From an uncultured Agathobaculum sp. (GTDB taxonomy: Bacteria; Bacillota; Clostridia; Oscillospirales; Butyricicoccaceae), in NCBI GenBank assembly GCA_944384725.1, contig CALWUJ010000005.1, positions 46,253-110,252 of the forward strand: a DNA stretch of 64,000 bases. The letters run 5' to 3'. Shown here in pieces: positions 1 through 9,595 of the stretch; the stretch's first letter is position 1, and the number at the start of each line of letters is the position of its first letter. The position numbers and the translations under genes are program-made. The notes beneath the pieces are model-generated. The model made no database searches and was not told where the DNA came from. It was given only the letters and a program-made list of their open reading frames with translations.

Positions 1-3000
1 TCTGCGCGCGGGCTGCTCGACTGCGGCAAGTGGCAGTATGCGGACGGTGCGCTGCAAATCCCGATGGATGAAGTCAGCGAGCGTCATTTTGCAAATGCGC
101 TGCGCCATCTGGAAGCACGCATTCTGCGCGAGTTGGGCGCGCCCTGTCCGGTGCATGCCGTGCGGGCGGAGGTCTGTGACTTCGTACCGGCATCCGACGC
201 GCCGCCGCGGGAAGAGATTTTGCAGAAAGCCATTGAGCAGGCATCTGCGGAAGTACCCGCCGAACCGAAACCGAAAAAGCCGCGTCCTGCACCGAAACAG
301 GAGCATACCGGCTATCAGCGTCCGCGCACGGAAAAGGTGCGTGAGGATGATTTGATTTTCGGCAAACTCATACAGGACCCGATCATCTCGGTTAACGAGG
401 CGATTGCGGCATATGACATGGTCACCATTCAGGGCGAGGTGTTCTTCACCGACAACAAGGACATTCACAGCAAGAAAACCGGCAAGGATTATGTCAAGAT
501 CGCGTTCGACATGACCGATCGCACCAATTCCGTGCGCGTTTCCAAGTTCCTTGCCGCGGATAAGGCGGGCGATACCGCTTCCAAGATCAAAAACGGTCTG
601 TACTGCACGGTGCAGGGCAAAATGGTGTACGATTCCTACGCGAAAGAGATGGTGCTCGAGCCGACCGGCATCGTCAAGGCCAAAAAGCCTGTGCGGCAGG
701 ACAAGGCTGAGGGCATGAAGCGCGTCGAGCTGCACCTGCACACCAATATGAGCGCGATGGACGGCATGACATCGACTGCGGCGCTGCTGTGCCGCGCGGC
801 GCAGTGGGGGCATCGCGCCATGGCGATCACCGATCACGGCGTAGCGCAGGCGTTCCCTGAAGCGTTGCACGCGCAGGAGGGCAAGCAGAAAAGCATCATT
901 GGGGATATGAAGATCATTTACGGCATCGAAGCGTATTACATCAACGATGAGGACACGCTTTCGGTTGTGCGCGGCAAATCGGCCGAGCCGCTGACCGGTA
1001 CATTTATTGTTTTTGACCTTGAGACAACCGGGCTGAACCCCGCAAGCGAGGAAATCACCGAGATTGCGGCGGTACGCATTGTGGACGGTGCAATTCAGGA
1101 TAGCTTCCAGACATACGTCAATCCGCACAAGCCCATTCCCGAGGAAATCACTAAGCTGACCGGTATTTCGGATGAGACGGTTGCGGATGCGCCCGAGCTT
1201 GCCGAAGCCGTGCCGAAGTTCCTTGCGTGGGCGGGCGAGGGAAAATATCCTCTTGTCGCGCACAATGCGGGCTTCGATATGGGCTTTTTGCGCACAGCCT
1301 GCAAGCGGCTGGAAATCGAGCGGGATTTTACCGCCATAGACACGCTGGAAATGAGCCGCCTGATGCTGCCGCATCTGCATAAGTTCAAGCTGAACATTCT
1401 GGCAAAAGAACTGGCGGTCGGCCCGTTTGAGCATCACCGCGCGAGTGAGGATGCGGCTGTGCTGGGGCGCATTTTTGTAAAGCTGCTCGCGCGGCTCAAA
1501 GACGAGCTGCATGCGGTCACCACGGCGGATATCAACCCTGTCCTTGCCGCAACGACCGATCGCAAAAACAAGCTGAAAAACCTGCCGCGGTATCACTTTA
1601 TCATTCTGGTGAAAAACCAGGCGGGACTGAGAAATCTGTATCAGCTGATCTCCAAAAGCTTTCTGGAATACTACAATAAGCGTCCGATCATGCCGCGTTC
1701 AGAGCTTATCTGCCACCGAGAGGGACTGATTTTCGGCTCAGCATGCGAAGCGGGCGAGGTGTTCCGCGCGCTGACAAACGGCGCGGAGTGGGACGAGCTG
1801 AAGCGGCTCGCATCTTTCTATGATTATCTGGAGATCCAGCCGATCGGCAACAACCAGTTTATGGTCGCTAAAGGAATGGCAAAGGATGACGAGCAGCTGC
1901 GAGACTGGAACCGGGACATTTTACGGCTGGCCGACGAATTAGGGAAACCCTGCTGCGCGACCGGCGACGTACACTTCCTTGAGCCGGAGGACGAAGCCTT
2001 CCGCCGCATCCTGATGGCGGGGCAGGGTTTTGGTGACGCGGACAATCAGGCGCCGCTGTATTTCAAATCGACTGACGAGATGCTCAAGGAATTTTCCTAT
2101 CTCGGTGAGGATCGCGCGTATGAGGTCGTCGTCAAAAACACCAATATGATCGCGGACATGTGTGATGTGATCCGTCCCGTGCCGCGCGAGAACTACCCGC
2201 CGCACATCGACGGCTGCGAGAACGATCTGCGTAACATGTGTTACGAAAAGGCAAAGCGCATTTACGGCGACCCATTGCCTGAAATGGTGCAGGCGCGGCT
2301 TGACCGTGAGCTGAACTCGATCATCGGCAACGGCTACGCAGTTATGTACATCATTGCGCAAAAGCTGGTGACCAAGTCACTGGCGGACGGCTATCTGGTC
2401 GGTTCGCGTGGTTCGGTTGGCTCGTCACTGGCGGCGTTTATGTCGGATATCACCGAGGTAAACTCGCTTGCGCCGCACTATCTGTGCCCGGATGACAAAT
2501 ATGTTGAGTGGCATGAGGAATATTCCTGCGGTGTCGATCTGCCGGATAAAATCTGCCCGAATTGCGGTAAACCGCTGACCAAGCAGGGCTTTAACATCCC
2601 GTTTGAGACTTTCCTCGGCTTTGAAGGCGACAAGGTGCCCGATATCGACCTGAACTTTGCGGGTGAATACCAGTCTCGCATCCATTATTATACGGGTGAG
2701 ATTTTTGGGCATGACCATGTGTTCCGCGCGGGCACCATCGGTACGGTTGCGGAAAAAACTGCCTACGGTTATGTCAAAAAATATATGGATGAGCGCGGTA
2801 TCGAGTGCTCGCGTGCGGAGGAAAACCGCCTTGCGGCGGGCTGCACGGGTGTGCGCCGCACCTCGGGACAGCACCCGGGCGGTGTCGTTGTCGTGCCGAA
2901 GGAAATTGAGATTTACGACGTTTGTCCGGTGCAGCATCCGGCGGACGACCCGGATTCGGATATCATCACGACCCATTTTGAATATCACTCGATCGACGCG

Positions 3001-4083
3001 AACCTTTTGAAGCTCGACGAGCTGGGGCACGATGATCCGACCATGATTAAGCATCTGGAAAACCTGACCGGCGTCAATGCGCAGGAGATTCCGCTCGATG
3101 ACCCGGACACCATGAGCCTGTTCCACTCGTGCAAGGCGCTGGGGTACACGGGCGAAAACCCGGACACCGATCCGATTCTGGGTGACCTCGGCTGTCTGGC
3201 GGTGCCGGAGTTTGGCACCAAGTTCGTGCGCGGCATGGTGAGGGAGACACATCCCTCGACCTTTGCCGAATTGGTTTCGATTTCCGGCCTGTCGCACGGT
3301 ACGGACGTATGGCTGGGTAACGCGGCTGATTTGGTACGGAGTGGCATTCCGCTGTCCGGCTGTATCTGCTGCCGTGACGATATCATGAACTATTTGATTT
3401 TGCAGGGCGTGCAGCCCAAGCTGTCGTTTAAGACGATGGAATCTGTCCGTAAGGGCAAAGGCCTGACCGAGGAAATGGAGGGCGCGATGCGGGAGCAGAA
3501 CGTGCCCGACTGGTATATCGATTCCTGCAAGAAGATCAAATACATGTTCCCCAAGGCACATGCGGTGGCGTATGTTATGATGGCATTCCGCATCGCATGG
3601 TTCAAGGTACACCGGCCGCTTGCGTTTTACTCGGCTTACTTTTCGGTGCGTGCCAAGGGTTTTGATGCCTCCTGCATGATTAAGGGGGACAAGGTCGTGC
3701 AGGACAAGCTGCGCGAGCTGGCAGTTAAGGAAAAGGAAAAGACCATCACCGCAGCAGAAAAGGAAATGTCCACCACGCTCGAGGTCTGCCATGAGTTTTA
3801 CCGCCGCGGCTTTGTTTTTGAGCCGATGGATATTTACGCATCGGATGCAACGACTTTTCTGGTAACCGAAAACGGACTGATTCCGCCGTTTACTTCGATG
3901 CCCGGCATCGGCGAACAGGCGGCGCAGAACATTGTGGAAGAGCGCAAAAACGGAAAATTCCTCTCGGCGGAGGAACTGACGGTACGTTGTCCCAAGGCTT
4001 CCAAGTCGGTTGTGGAGCTGCTCGACCAGATTGGCGCGCTTGGCTCGATGCCCAAGACAACACAGATTTCGCTGTTTGCATAA
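1..4083 (+). CDS. polC: DNA polymerase III alpha subunit, Gram-positive PolC type (5' end outside window)
   Basis: The replicative polymerase of low-GC Gram-positives. The frame is open from base 1, so the N-terminus lies upstream; 1360 residues are present against about 1440 in the family. Numbered from base 1, the order is an OB-fold region, a PHP-domain motif (HLHTN near 244), an inserted DEDDh proofreading exonuclease (FDLETTGL, D339 and E341), a Cys4 zinc knuckle (CPNC near 850), the palm catalytic PDIDLNF (D881, D883), and a C-terminal helix-hairpin-helix region (PGIGEQAAQNI). The exonuclease placed inside the PHP region separates PolC from DnaE. It ends 29 bases before the next gene. 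Confidence 0.98.
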   Translation, partial: SARGLLDCGKWQYADGALQIPMDEVSERHFANALRHLEARILRELGAPCPVHAVRAEVCDFVPASDAPPREEILQKAIEQASAEVPAEPKPKKPRPAPKQEHTGYQRPRTEKVREDDLIFGKLIQDPIISVNEAIAAYDMVTIQGEVFFTDNKDIHSKKTGKDYVKIAFDMTDRTNSVRVSKFLAADKAGDTASKIKNGLYCTVQGKMVYDSYAKEMVLEPTGIVKAKKPVRQDKAEGMKRVELHLHTNMSAMDGMTSTAALLCRAAQWGHRAMAITDHGVAQAFPEALHAQEGKQKSIIGDMKIIYGIEAYYINDEDTLSVVRGKSAEPLTGTFIVFDLETTGLNPASEEITEIAAVRIVDGAIQDSFQTYVNPHKPIPEEITKLTGISDETVADAPELAEAVPKFLAWAGEGKYPLVAHNAGFDMGFLRTACKRLEIERDFTAIDTLEMSRLMLPHLHKFKLNILAKELAVGPFEHHRASEDAAVLGRIFVKLLARLKDELHAVTTADINPVLAATTDRKNKLKNLPRYHFIILVKNQAGLRNLYQLISKSFLEYYNKRPIMPRSELICHREGLIFGSACEAGEVFRALTNGAEWDELKRLASFYDYLEIQPIGNNQFMVAKGMAKDDEQLRDWNRDILRLADELGKPCCATGDVHFLEPEDEAFRRILMAGQGFGDADNQAPLYFKSTDEMLKEFSYLGEDRAYEVVVKNTNMIADMCDVIRPVPRENYPPHIDGCENDLRNMCYEKAKRIYGDPLPEMVQARLDRELNSIIGNGYAVMYIIAQKLVTKSLADGYLVGSRGSVGSSLAAFMSDITEVNSLAPHYLCPDDKYVEWHEEYSCGVDLPDKICPNCGKPLTKQGFNIPFETFLGFEGDKVPDIDLNFAGEYQSRIHYYTGEIFGHDHVFRAGTIGTVAEKTAYGYVKKYMDERGIECSRAEENRLAAGCTGVRRTSGQHPGGVVVVPKEIEIYDVCPVQHPADDPDSDIITTHFEYHSIDANLLKLDELGHDDPTMIKHLENLTGVNAQEIPLDDPDTMSLFHSCKALGYTGENPDTDPILGDLGCLAVPEFGTKFVRGMVRETHPSTFAELVSISGLSHGTDVWLGNAADLVRSGIPLSGCICCRDDIMNYLILQGVQPKLSFKTMESVRKGKGLTEEMEGAMREQNVPDWYIDSCKKIKYMFPKAHAVAYVMMAFRIAWFKVHRPLAFYSAYFSVRAKGFDASCMIKGDKVVQDKLRELAVKEKEKTITAAEKEMSTTLEVCHEFYRRGFVFEPMDIYASDATTFLVTENGLIPPFTSMPGIGEQAAQNIVEERKNGKFLSAEELTVRCPKASKSVVELLDQIGALGSMPKTTQISLFA

Positions 4084-4112
4084 GCAGCATGGCATAAAAG
4101 GAGGGACCCTGC

Positions 4113-4457
4113 GTGGCAAAATACGAAAAGCAACTGACTGGCGATTTTGACGCATTTCTCGATTACTTATTTGATGGCATCATGAACGGCAGTGCATCGG
4201 CCTCTTACGAGGACGGCAGCGACTGGACAGCAGATGGTGTACGCGTGGCAGTGCGTGTATTTGAACGCTTCAGCTGGACGGGCAGCAATCGCGTGAGCCT
4301 GAACCTGACGCTGGCCGGGCAGGGGAACAGCCTATTTTTGATGGCGATTACTTCGGGCGGCAGTCAGGCAATGTTCTGGAAACTCAACACCATGGGGGAG
4401 GAGAGTTTTCTGGACAAGGTGATCGAACTGGCTGAGCAATACGGCGGAGGTGCATGA
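4113..4457 (+). CDS. Small conserved protein, possibly DUF6054 family
   Basis: 114 residues, soluble, no signal peptide or transmembrane segment. It starts at GTG with AAAGGAGGG seven bases upstream. The alternating hydrophobic pattern in the middle (VSLNLTLAG, LFLMAITSGG) looks like a small beta-sheet fold followed by a C-terminal helix. It resembles from memory the DUF6054 proteins of Clostridia, but no function is known to me. Its stop overlaps the next start (ATGA), so the two genes are probably translated together, downstream of polC. Confidence 0.75.
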   Translation: MAKYEKQLTGDFDAFLDYLFDGIMNGSASASYEDGSDWTADGVRVAVRVFERFSWTGSNRVSLNLTLAGQGNSLFLMAITSGGSQAMFWKLNTMGEESFLDKVIELAEQYGGGA

Positions 4458-5416
4458 GCTTGTACTGGATTTGCTTCGGGGACAGCGCTAAGGGATGCTT
4501 GGCAGAGACATGTAGATCGCTCGATGCCAAAATGGATGCAAAGCATATTCTTGCACTTTCGGACGATTATTCACAGGGCGATATCCGGGATGTGACCGAC
4601 CGCGCTGCGCGCGAGGATATATTGACACCGTGGCGCGGCGACCCAGAACTGGATGGGGCGTGGCAGGCAGAATATCAGGCGCGGCACTGGGATGTGATCG
4701 ACCGGTTGGACAGGGTCGATGGAGCGGTCATCTGGTATGCGGGTGGCAATGCGCTCGAGCAGTGCGGCCTGCGGTATGTGGTCAGCCGTTTGTATCAAAA
4801 ACAGATTCCGGTTTGGGCAACAGAAGTTGGGGAAGTCCCGTTGAATGAGATCCGTGAGCCGGAAGGAACGGGCGGAAACGTAGTCGCAGTGAGCATTCTT
4901 ACCAATAATCGCTTGGTAAATGCGCTGCTGCGCTTCATTCCGCGCCCTCTTCTGGTGCGCTATGCCGCGCGGATGGACCGTCGGGCGCGTGAGGAGCGTG
5001 CCGCAAAGGGTGGAAAAGTAAAGTATAGTCTGGTAGGCGAAATGGAGACAGGCGCGGCGGCGTATTTTTACAAGCGCCGCCGTCAGCTGACCGCAACCGA
5101 ACAAGCCGCCCTCTTGACCGATTGGAAGCGCATGCAAGAGGAAAATATGCCGCTGCGCGCGATGGTGGATGGAAAAGTGCGGTCGGTTTCGGAGGATTTT
5201 TATGATGAGATCATTTTGTCCTGTGTGCCGGAAGAGGAAAATCGTGCCGCGCTGACTGTTGGCCGGGCGATTGCCAAACTCGATGAAACGGGCAACCGGG
5301 TCAGCGATATGCTGATTTTTTCCCGTGTCCGCGCACTGGGTGCCGCGGGCCGGATCACTATTGTGAAAGACGGCGCGACCTATCGCGATATGATCATCCG
5401 TAAAAACGGGGGTTGA
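4454..5416 (+). CDS. DUF1835-like domain protein
   Basis: 320 residues. The N-terminus (WICFGDSAKGCL) matches the opening of DUF1835 proteins, which often carry a C-terminal DUF3658-like domain; the C-terminal third here (ILSCVPEEENRAALTVGRAI and onward) fits that arrangement. No membrane segment. The biochemical role of the family is not known to me. It overlaps the previous stop by four bases. Its own stop codon lies inside the -35 box of the histidine operon promoter. Confidence 0.7.
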   Translation: MSLYWICFGDSAKGCLAETCRSLDAKMDAKHILALSDDYSQGDIRDVTDRAAREDILTPWRGDPELDGAWQAEYQARHWDVIDRLDRVDGAVIWYAGGNALEQCGLRYVVSRLYQKQIPVWATEVGEVPLNEIREPEGTGGNVVAVSILTNNRLVNALLRFIPRPLLVRYAARMDRRAREERAAKGGKVKYSLVGEMETGAAAYFYKRRRQLTATEQAALLTDWKRMQEENMPLRAMVDGKVRSVSEDFYDEIILSCVPEEENRAALTVGRAIAKLDETGNRVSDMLIFSRVRALGAAGRITIVKDGATYRDMIIRKNGG

Positions 5417-5442
5417 CAGGCGGCATACAGATATGGTATTAT
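5413..5442 (+). promoter_or_regulatory. Promoter of the histidine operon
   Basis: TTGACA (5413-5418) and TATTAT (5437-5442) are separated by 18 bases, a good sigma-70/SigA match. The -35 box contains the TGA stop of the preceding gene. The expected transcript leader is only about 30 bases, too short for a T-box. Confidence 0.75.
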
Positions 5443-5478
5443 TTTAACGCGATAAAGCGATAAAGGAGTTTTGCGGCC

Positions 5479-7113
5479 ATGAACCGTTTTCGGATTTCCA
5501 CCCCTGAGGGTACACGCGATCTGCTGTTCGCGTCCTGCCGTGTGCTGCGGCAGACTGAGCGCGCGGTGCGTACTGCGCTGGAGGGGTGCGGATATAGTGA
5601 GATCATTACGCCTGCGGTTGAGTATTTTGATGTGTTTGCGCAGGCAAACCCTGAACTCGATCAGGAGAATATGCTCAAAATCATCGACCGTTCGGGACGT
5701 ATCTGCGTTGCACGTCCGGATAACACCACGCCGATTGCCCGCATTGCGGCGACCCGTTTGGATGACGCGGCGCTGCCTGTGCGGCTGTATTATAGTCAAA
5801 AGGTGTTCCGCTCGGTCGTGGGCGGGCACGGGCACAAGGGTGAGTTTTTGCAGGTCGGCGCGGAATTGATCGGCGCGGACGGCCTTGCAGCGGATCAGGA
5901 TATTCTGTCGGCGGCCTTCAGTGCGTTGACCGGAACGGGTGTGGACAATTTCCGCATCGAACTCGGTCATGCGGAGATCTATAAGGCGCTGATCGAAGAA
6001 TTGGGCGTGGACGCACAGACGGCAGAGAGCATCCGCCGCCTGATCGAAAACAAGTCCTTTGCGGCACTGGGTGATGCACTGGCACCTTATGGCGAGCGTC
6101 CGGCTGCCAAGGCGCTGGGCGCGATGCCGCAGCTGTTCGGCGGCGTGGAGGTGCTCGATCAGGTTGAGGCGCTGACCGGAAACGTGCGCGTGTTGGGTGC
6201 GGTGTCCTATCTGCGCCGGCTGTATCAGGCGCTTGATGCGGCAGGCTATGGTAACCGTATCATGATCGATCTCGGCTTGGTGCATGAGATGGATTATTAC
6301 ACGGGCGTGATGTTCCGCGGCTATATCGGCGGTGCGGGCGCGGCGATCCTGTCTGGCGGACGGTATAATGCACTGTGCGCCAAATTCGGCAAGGATCTGC
6401 CGGCAGGTGGTTTCGGTATCGACGTGGAGCGCATTGCGGACAGCTTGCAGGGCGCGGCGCGTCCCGAGGCGGCGACCCGCCGCGATACCGTGCGCATTGC
6501 ACTGACCAAGGGGCGTCTGGAAAAGAAAACACTTTCGCTGCTCAAAGCGGCAGGGTATGATATCTCCGAGCTGGAAGCCGGTTCGCGCAAGCTGATTTTC
6601 ACCTTGCCGGATGCAGGGGTCGAGATCGTGCTGGCTAAGGCGGCGGACGTCATTACCTATGTCGAGCACGGCGTGTGCGATATGGGCGTGGTCGGCAAGG
6701 ACACGATCATGGAAAAGGGCGGCAGCTTTTACGAGATGGTTGATCTCGGCTTTGGAAAGTGCCGTTTTGCGCTGGCGACCAAAAAGGGCAAGGATGTGTA
6801 CGGCGGCTATAAAACCCCAGTCATTGCGACCAAGTACCCGGCGGTCACAAAGGCGTTCTTTAATAAAAAGAACATGGATGTGGAGACGATCAAAATTGAA
6901 GGTTCCGTAGAGCTTGCCCCGCTGCTGGAACTCGCGGATGCCATCGTGGATATCGTGGAAACAGGCACGACGCTCAAGGAAAATGGCCTTGAGGTCATCG
7001 AGGATGTTGCTCCCATTTCCGCGCGTGTGATCGTCAATCTGGCGAGTGCAAAGATGAAGAAAGCCGCCATCCAACAGGTGATTTCCGATCTGGAAAGCGG
7101 TTTGGAGGGATAA
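5479..7113 (+). CDS. hisZG: HisZ-HisG fusion: ATP phosphoribosyltransferase with built-in regulatory subunit
   Basis: First step of histidine synthesis, joining ATP and PRPP. Residues 1 to about 325 are a HisZ module, a histidyl-tRNA synthetase-like regulatory subunit (opening TPEGTRDLL, motif-2-like ARPDNTTPIAR, motif-3-like GGRYNALC). A short Ala/Arg-rich linker follows. Residues 338-544 are a complete short-form HisG (VRIALTKGRL, then VEHGVCDMGVVGKD, and the PRPP-binding DIVETGTTL). Short HisG normally needs a separate HisZ, so one chain supplies both. Start ATG has AAAGGAG upstream. hisD follows one base after the stop. Confidence 0.96.
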   Translation: MNRFRISTPEGTRDLLFASCRVLRQTERAVRTALEGCGYSEIITPAVEYFDVFAQANPELDQENMLKIIDRSGRICVARPDNTTPIARIAATRLDDAALPVRLYYSQKVFRSVVGGHGHKGEFLQVGAELIGADGLAADQDILSAAFSALTGTGVDNFRIELGHAEIYKALIEELGVDAQTAESIRRLIENKSFAALGDALAPYGERPAAKALGAMPQLFGGVEVLDQVEALTGNVRVLGAVSYLRRLYQALDAAGYGNRIMIDLGLVHEMDYYTGVMFRGYIGGAGAAILSGGRYNALCAKFGKDLPAGGFGIDVERIADSLQGAARPEAATRRDTVRIALTKGRLEKKTLSLLKAAGYDISELEAGSRKLIFTLPDAGVEIVLAKAADVITYVEHGVCDMGVVGKDTIMEKGGSFYEMVDLGFGKCRFALATKKGKDVYGGYKTPVIATKYPAVTKAFFNKKNMDVETIKIEGSVELAPLLELADAIVDIVETGTTLKENGLEVIEDVAPISARVIVNLASAKMKKAAIQQVISDLESGLEG

Positions 7114-7114
7114 T

Positions 7115-8416
7115 ATGTTTTTGAAAACCGTGCTCGCGGACGGACAGGCCGAGCAGACTGTCATCCGTGAGATGAAAGCGCGTGCAGCGGGCGCACGCGG
7201 CGATATCGAGCAGACCGTTCGCGCGATTATGGATGATGTGCAGGCGCGCGGCTGGGACGCGGTCTGTGAATATGCGAAGAAATTCGATAAAAGCGAGCCG
7301 TATATCATCGAGCCTGCGCAGCTCGATGCGGCTTATGCTGCTTGTTCGCCCGCGCTGATTGCCGCGCTTGAGAAAGCGGCAGCGAATATCCGCGACTACC
7401 ATGAGCAGATGCTGGCCAAGTCGTGGGAGTGGAAGCGGTCGGAGGGCGAAGTGCTTGGCCAGACTGTGCGCGGCCTTGCGCGCGTCGGCCTGTATGTGCC
7501 GGGCGGCACAGCGGCCTATCCGTCGAGCGTGCTGATGAACGCGATCCCGGCGAAGGTGGCGGGCGTGGGCGAGCTGATTATGGTCACGCCGCCGACCGAA
7601 AACCTGTCCAATGAAGTGCTGGCGGCTGCCAAGATCGCGGGCGTGGATACCGTTATCGCGATCGGCGGCGTGCAGGCGATCGCCGCACTGACTTATGGTG
7701 CGGGCTTTATTCTGCAGGTGGATAAAATCGTCGGCCCGGGTAACGCCTATGTCGCGGCGGCGAAAAAGCTGGCCTTCGGCATGGTGGATATCGACATGAT
7801 TGCAGGTCCCTCCGAGGTGCTGGTCATTGCCGACCATACGGCCAATCCGACTTGGGTTGCGGCTGATCTGCTTAGTCAGGCCGAACACGATCGGCTTGCT
7901 TCGGCTGTTCTGCTGACCGACTCAATGGCACAGGCGCAGGCGATTTCTTGTGAAATGGAGCGTCAGGCAAGGGAACTGCCGCGCTGGGATATCGTCAAAG
8001 AAAGTGTAGCGAATTATGGCTGCGCGATCGTGTTTGACGATTTGAAAGACGCCTGCAAGATGGCGGATGTGGTCGCGCCCGAACATCTGGAAGTTGTGAC
8101 CGCGAACCCACGTGAGTGGTTACCGTACCTGCACAACGCGGGCGCGATCTTCCTCGGACAGTATGCGCCCGAGCCGCTGGGCGATTACATGGCAGGTCCC
8201 TGCCATGTGCTGCCGACCTCGGGAACGGCGCGGTTCTTCTCGCCGCTCTCGACCGATGCGTTTTTGAAGAAAACGAGCGTGATCGAGTACACGCGCGACG
8301 CACTTGAAAGCTATGCGCAGGACATTATCGCGCTCGCGCAGAGTGAGCATCTGGACGCGCACGCCAACTCGGTCGCAGTGCGCTTTGCGGAGGTGAAAGA
8401 CGATGCGGAAGGCTGA
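7115..8416 (+). CDS. hisD: Histidinol dehydrogenase
   Basis: Last two oxidations from L-histidinol to L-histidine, NAD- and zinc-dependent. 433 residues, the normal length. Family motifs are clear: GLYVPGGTAAYPSSV, the nucleotide-region IAGPSEVLV, and the C-terminal zinc/active-site stretch beginning PEPLGDYMAGPCHVLPT. It starts one base after hisZG and overlaps hisB by 14 bases, so it is firmly within the operon. Confidence 0.98.
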   Translation: MFLKTVLADGQAEQTVIREMKARAAGARGDIEQTVRAIMDDVQARGWDAVCEYAKKFDKSEPYIIEPAQLDAAYAACSPALIAALEKAAANIRDYHEQMLAKSWEWKRSEGEVLGQTVRGLARVGLYVPGGTAAYPSSVLMNAIPAKVAGVGELIMVTPPTENLSNEVLAAAKIAGVDTVIAIGGVQAIAALTYGAGFILQVDKIVGPGNAYVAAAKKLAFGMVDIDMIAGPSEVLVIADHTANPTWVAADLLSQAEHDRLASAVLLTDSMAQAQAISCEMERQARELPRWDIVKESVANYGCAIVFDDLKDACKMADVVAPEHLEVVTANPREWLPYLHNAGAIFLGQYAPEPLGDYMAGPCHVLPTSGTARFFSPLSTDAFLKKTSVIEYTRDALESYAQDIIALAQSEHLDAHANSVAVRFAEVKDDAEG

Positions 8417-8978
8417 GATCAAGCGAAAGACCAAGGAAACCGATATTACGCTTGCGCTGGATTTGGAAGGCGGTGAGCGTAAGATTGACACCGGCATCGG
8501 CTTTTTTGACCATATGCTGAACTCCTTTGCCGTACACGGTGGATTCGGTCTGACGCTCCAATGCAAGGGCGATCTGGAGGTTGACGGACACCACACGGTC
8601 GAGGATTGCGGCATCGTGCTCGGACAGGCGCTTGCGCAGTGCTTGGGTGACAAGGCCGGCATTGCGCGTTTCGGTCAGGCGTTTGTGCCGATGGATGAAG
8701 CACTTGGCTTCTGCGCGCTGGACATTTCGGGTCGTCCCTATCTGGTGTTTGACGCGCCCATGCCGCAGCCGATGTGCGGGCAGTATGACACCTGCCTGAC
8801 GGTCGAGTTTATGCGTGCGCTCAGCGTAAACGCCGGGCTGACGCTTCATTTGAAATGCGAATACGGAGATAACGCGCATCATATCACGGAGGCGCTGTAC
8901 AAGGCGCTGGCACGTGCGCTGCGGCAGGCGGTTACGGTGACGGGCGGCGGCGTTTTAAGCGCAAAGGGAGTACTGTGA
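8403..8978 (+). CDS. hisB: Imidazoleglycerol-phosphate dehydratase
   Basis: Sixth step of histidine synthesis. 191 residues, the monofunctional form without the phosphatase domain seen in enterobacteria. Manganese-binding histidine motifs are present: FFDHMLNSFAVHG, DGHHTVEDCG, and HHITEALYKALARAL near the C-terminus. Start has GGAGGTG inside the end of hisD. Because no HisB-type phosphatase is attached, histidinol-phosphate must be hydrolysed by another enzyme encoded elsewhere. Confidence 0.98.
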   Translation: MRKAEIKRKTKETDITLALDLEGGERKIDTGIGFFDHMLNSFAVHGGFGLTLQCKGDLEVDGHHTVEDCGIVLGQALAQCLGDKAGIARFGQAFVPMDEALGFCALDISGRPYLVFDAPMPQPMCGQYDTCLTVEFMRALSVNAGLTLHLKCEYGDNAHHITEALYKALARALRQAVTVTGGGVLSAKGVL

Positions 8979-9595
8979 TGGGGTATATCGCAATTGTAGA
9001 CTACGGCGCGGGCAATCTGATGAGCGTGCACAATACGCTGGATTTTCTGGGCTATGAAAATAAGGTTGCGGATACGCCTGCGGTTATCGAGCAGGCTTCC
9101 GGTGTGATTTTACCGGGTGTGGGTGCGTTCCCCGATGCAATGGTCGCGCTGCATGCTTCGGGTCTGACCGACGCGGTGCTGCATGCGGCGGAAGAGAAGC
9201 CGTTTCTCGGTATCTGTCTCGGCATGCAGATGCTGTTTGAAGAGTCGGACGAGGTGCGGCTGTGTAAGGGACTTGGATTGCTGCCCGGCCGCATAGAGCG
9301 TATCCGAACCGAACTCAAACTGCCGCAGATTGGCTGGAACGCGCTGGACATCGTGCGTCCCAACGCGATGACCGAGGGAATTGTCAGCGGCGACTATGTC
9401 TATTTCGTGCATAGCTTTATGGCGTGTCCCGCGCAAGAGGATGATCTTGCCGCGGTAACTGACTACGGCGCGCGTGTGCCCGCTATGGTGGCGCGCGGCA
9501 ACCTGTTTGGCTGCCAGTTCCATCCGGAAAAAAGCGGAAAAGTAGGACTTCGTATGCTTCAAAACTTTGCAAAACTGACGGAGGTGGACAAATGA
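8978..9595 (+). CDS. hisH: Imidazole glycerol phosphate synthase, glutaminase subunit
   Basis: Class I glutamine amidotransferase that supplies ammonia to HisF. 205 residues. The nucleophile-elbow motif LGICLGMQMLF carries the catalytic cysteine, and the His/Glu pair is in GCQFHPEKSG; the oxyanion region GVGAFPDAM is also present. I use the ATG at 8978 because AAGGGAG lies seven bases upstream; a GTG three bases earlier is also possible. The start overlaps the hisB stop (TGATG). Confidence 0.97.
   Translation: MGYIAIVDYGAGNLMSVHNTLDFLGYENKVADTPAVIEQASGVILPGVGAFPDAMVALHASGLTDAVLHAAEEKPFLGICLGMQMLFEESDEVRLCKGLGLLPGRIERIRTELKLPQIGWNALDIVRPNAMTEGIVSGDYVYFVHSFMACPAQEDDLAAVTDYGARVPAMVARGNLFGCQFHPEKSGKVGLRMLQNFAKLTEVDK

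Noticed and set aside
5380-7308. A 642-codon open frame on the minus strand opposite hisZG
   Set aside because: It mirrors codon periodicity of the sense gene, lacks a ribosome-binding site and shows no recognisable domain. Similar long antisense frames opposite polC (2425-4155), the EF-G-like gene (51325-53025) and lysS (61811-63928) were rejected for the same reason.
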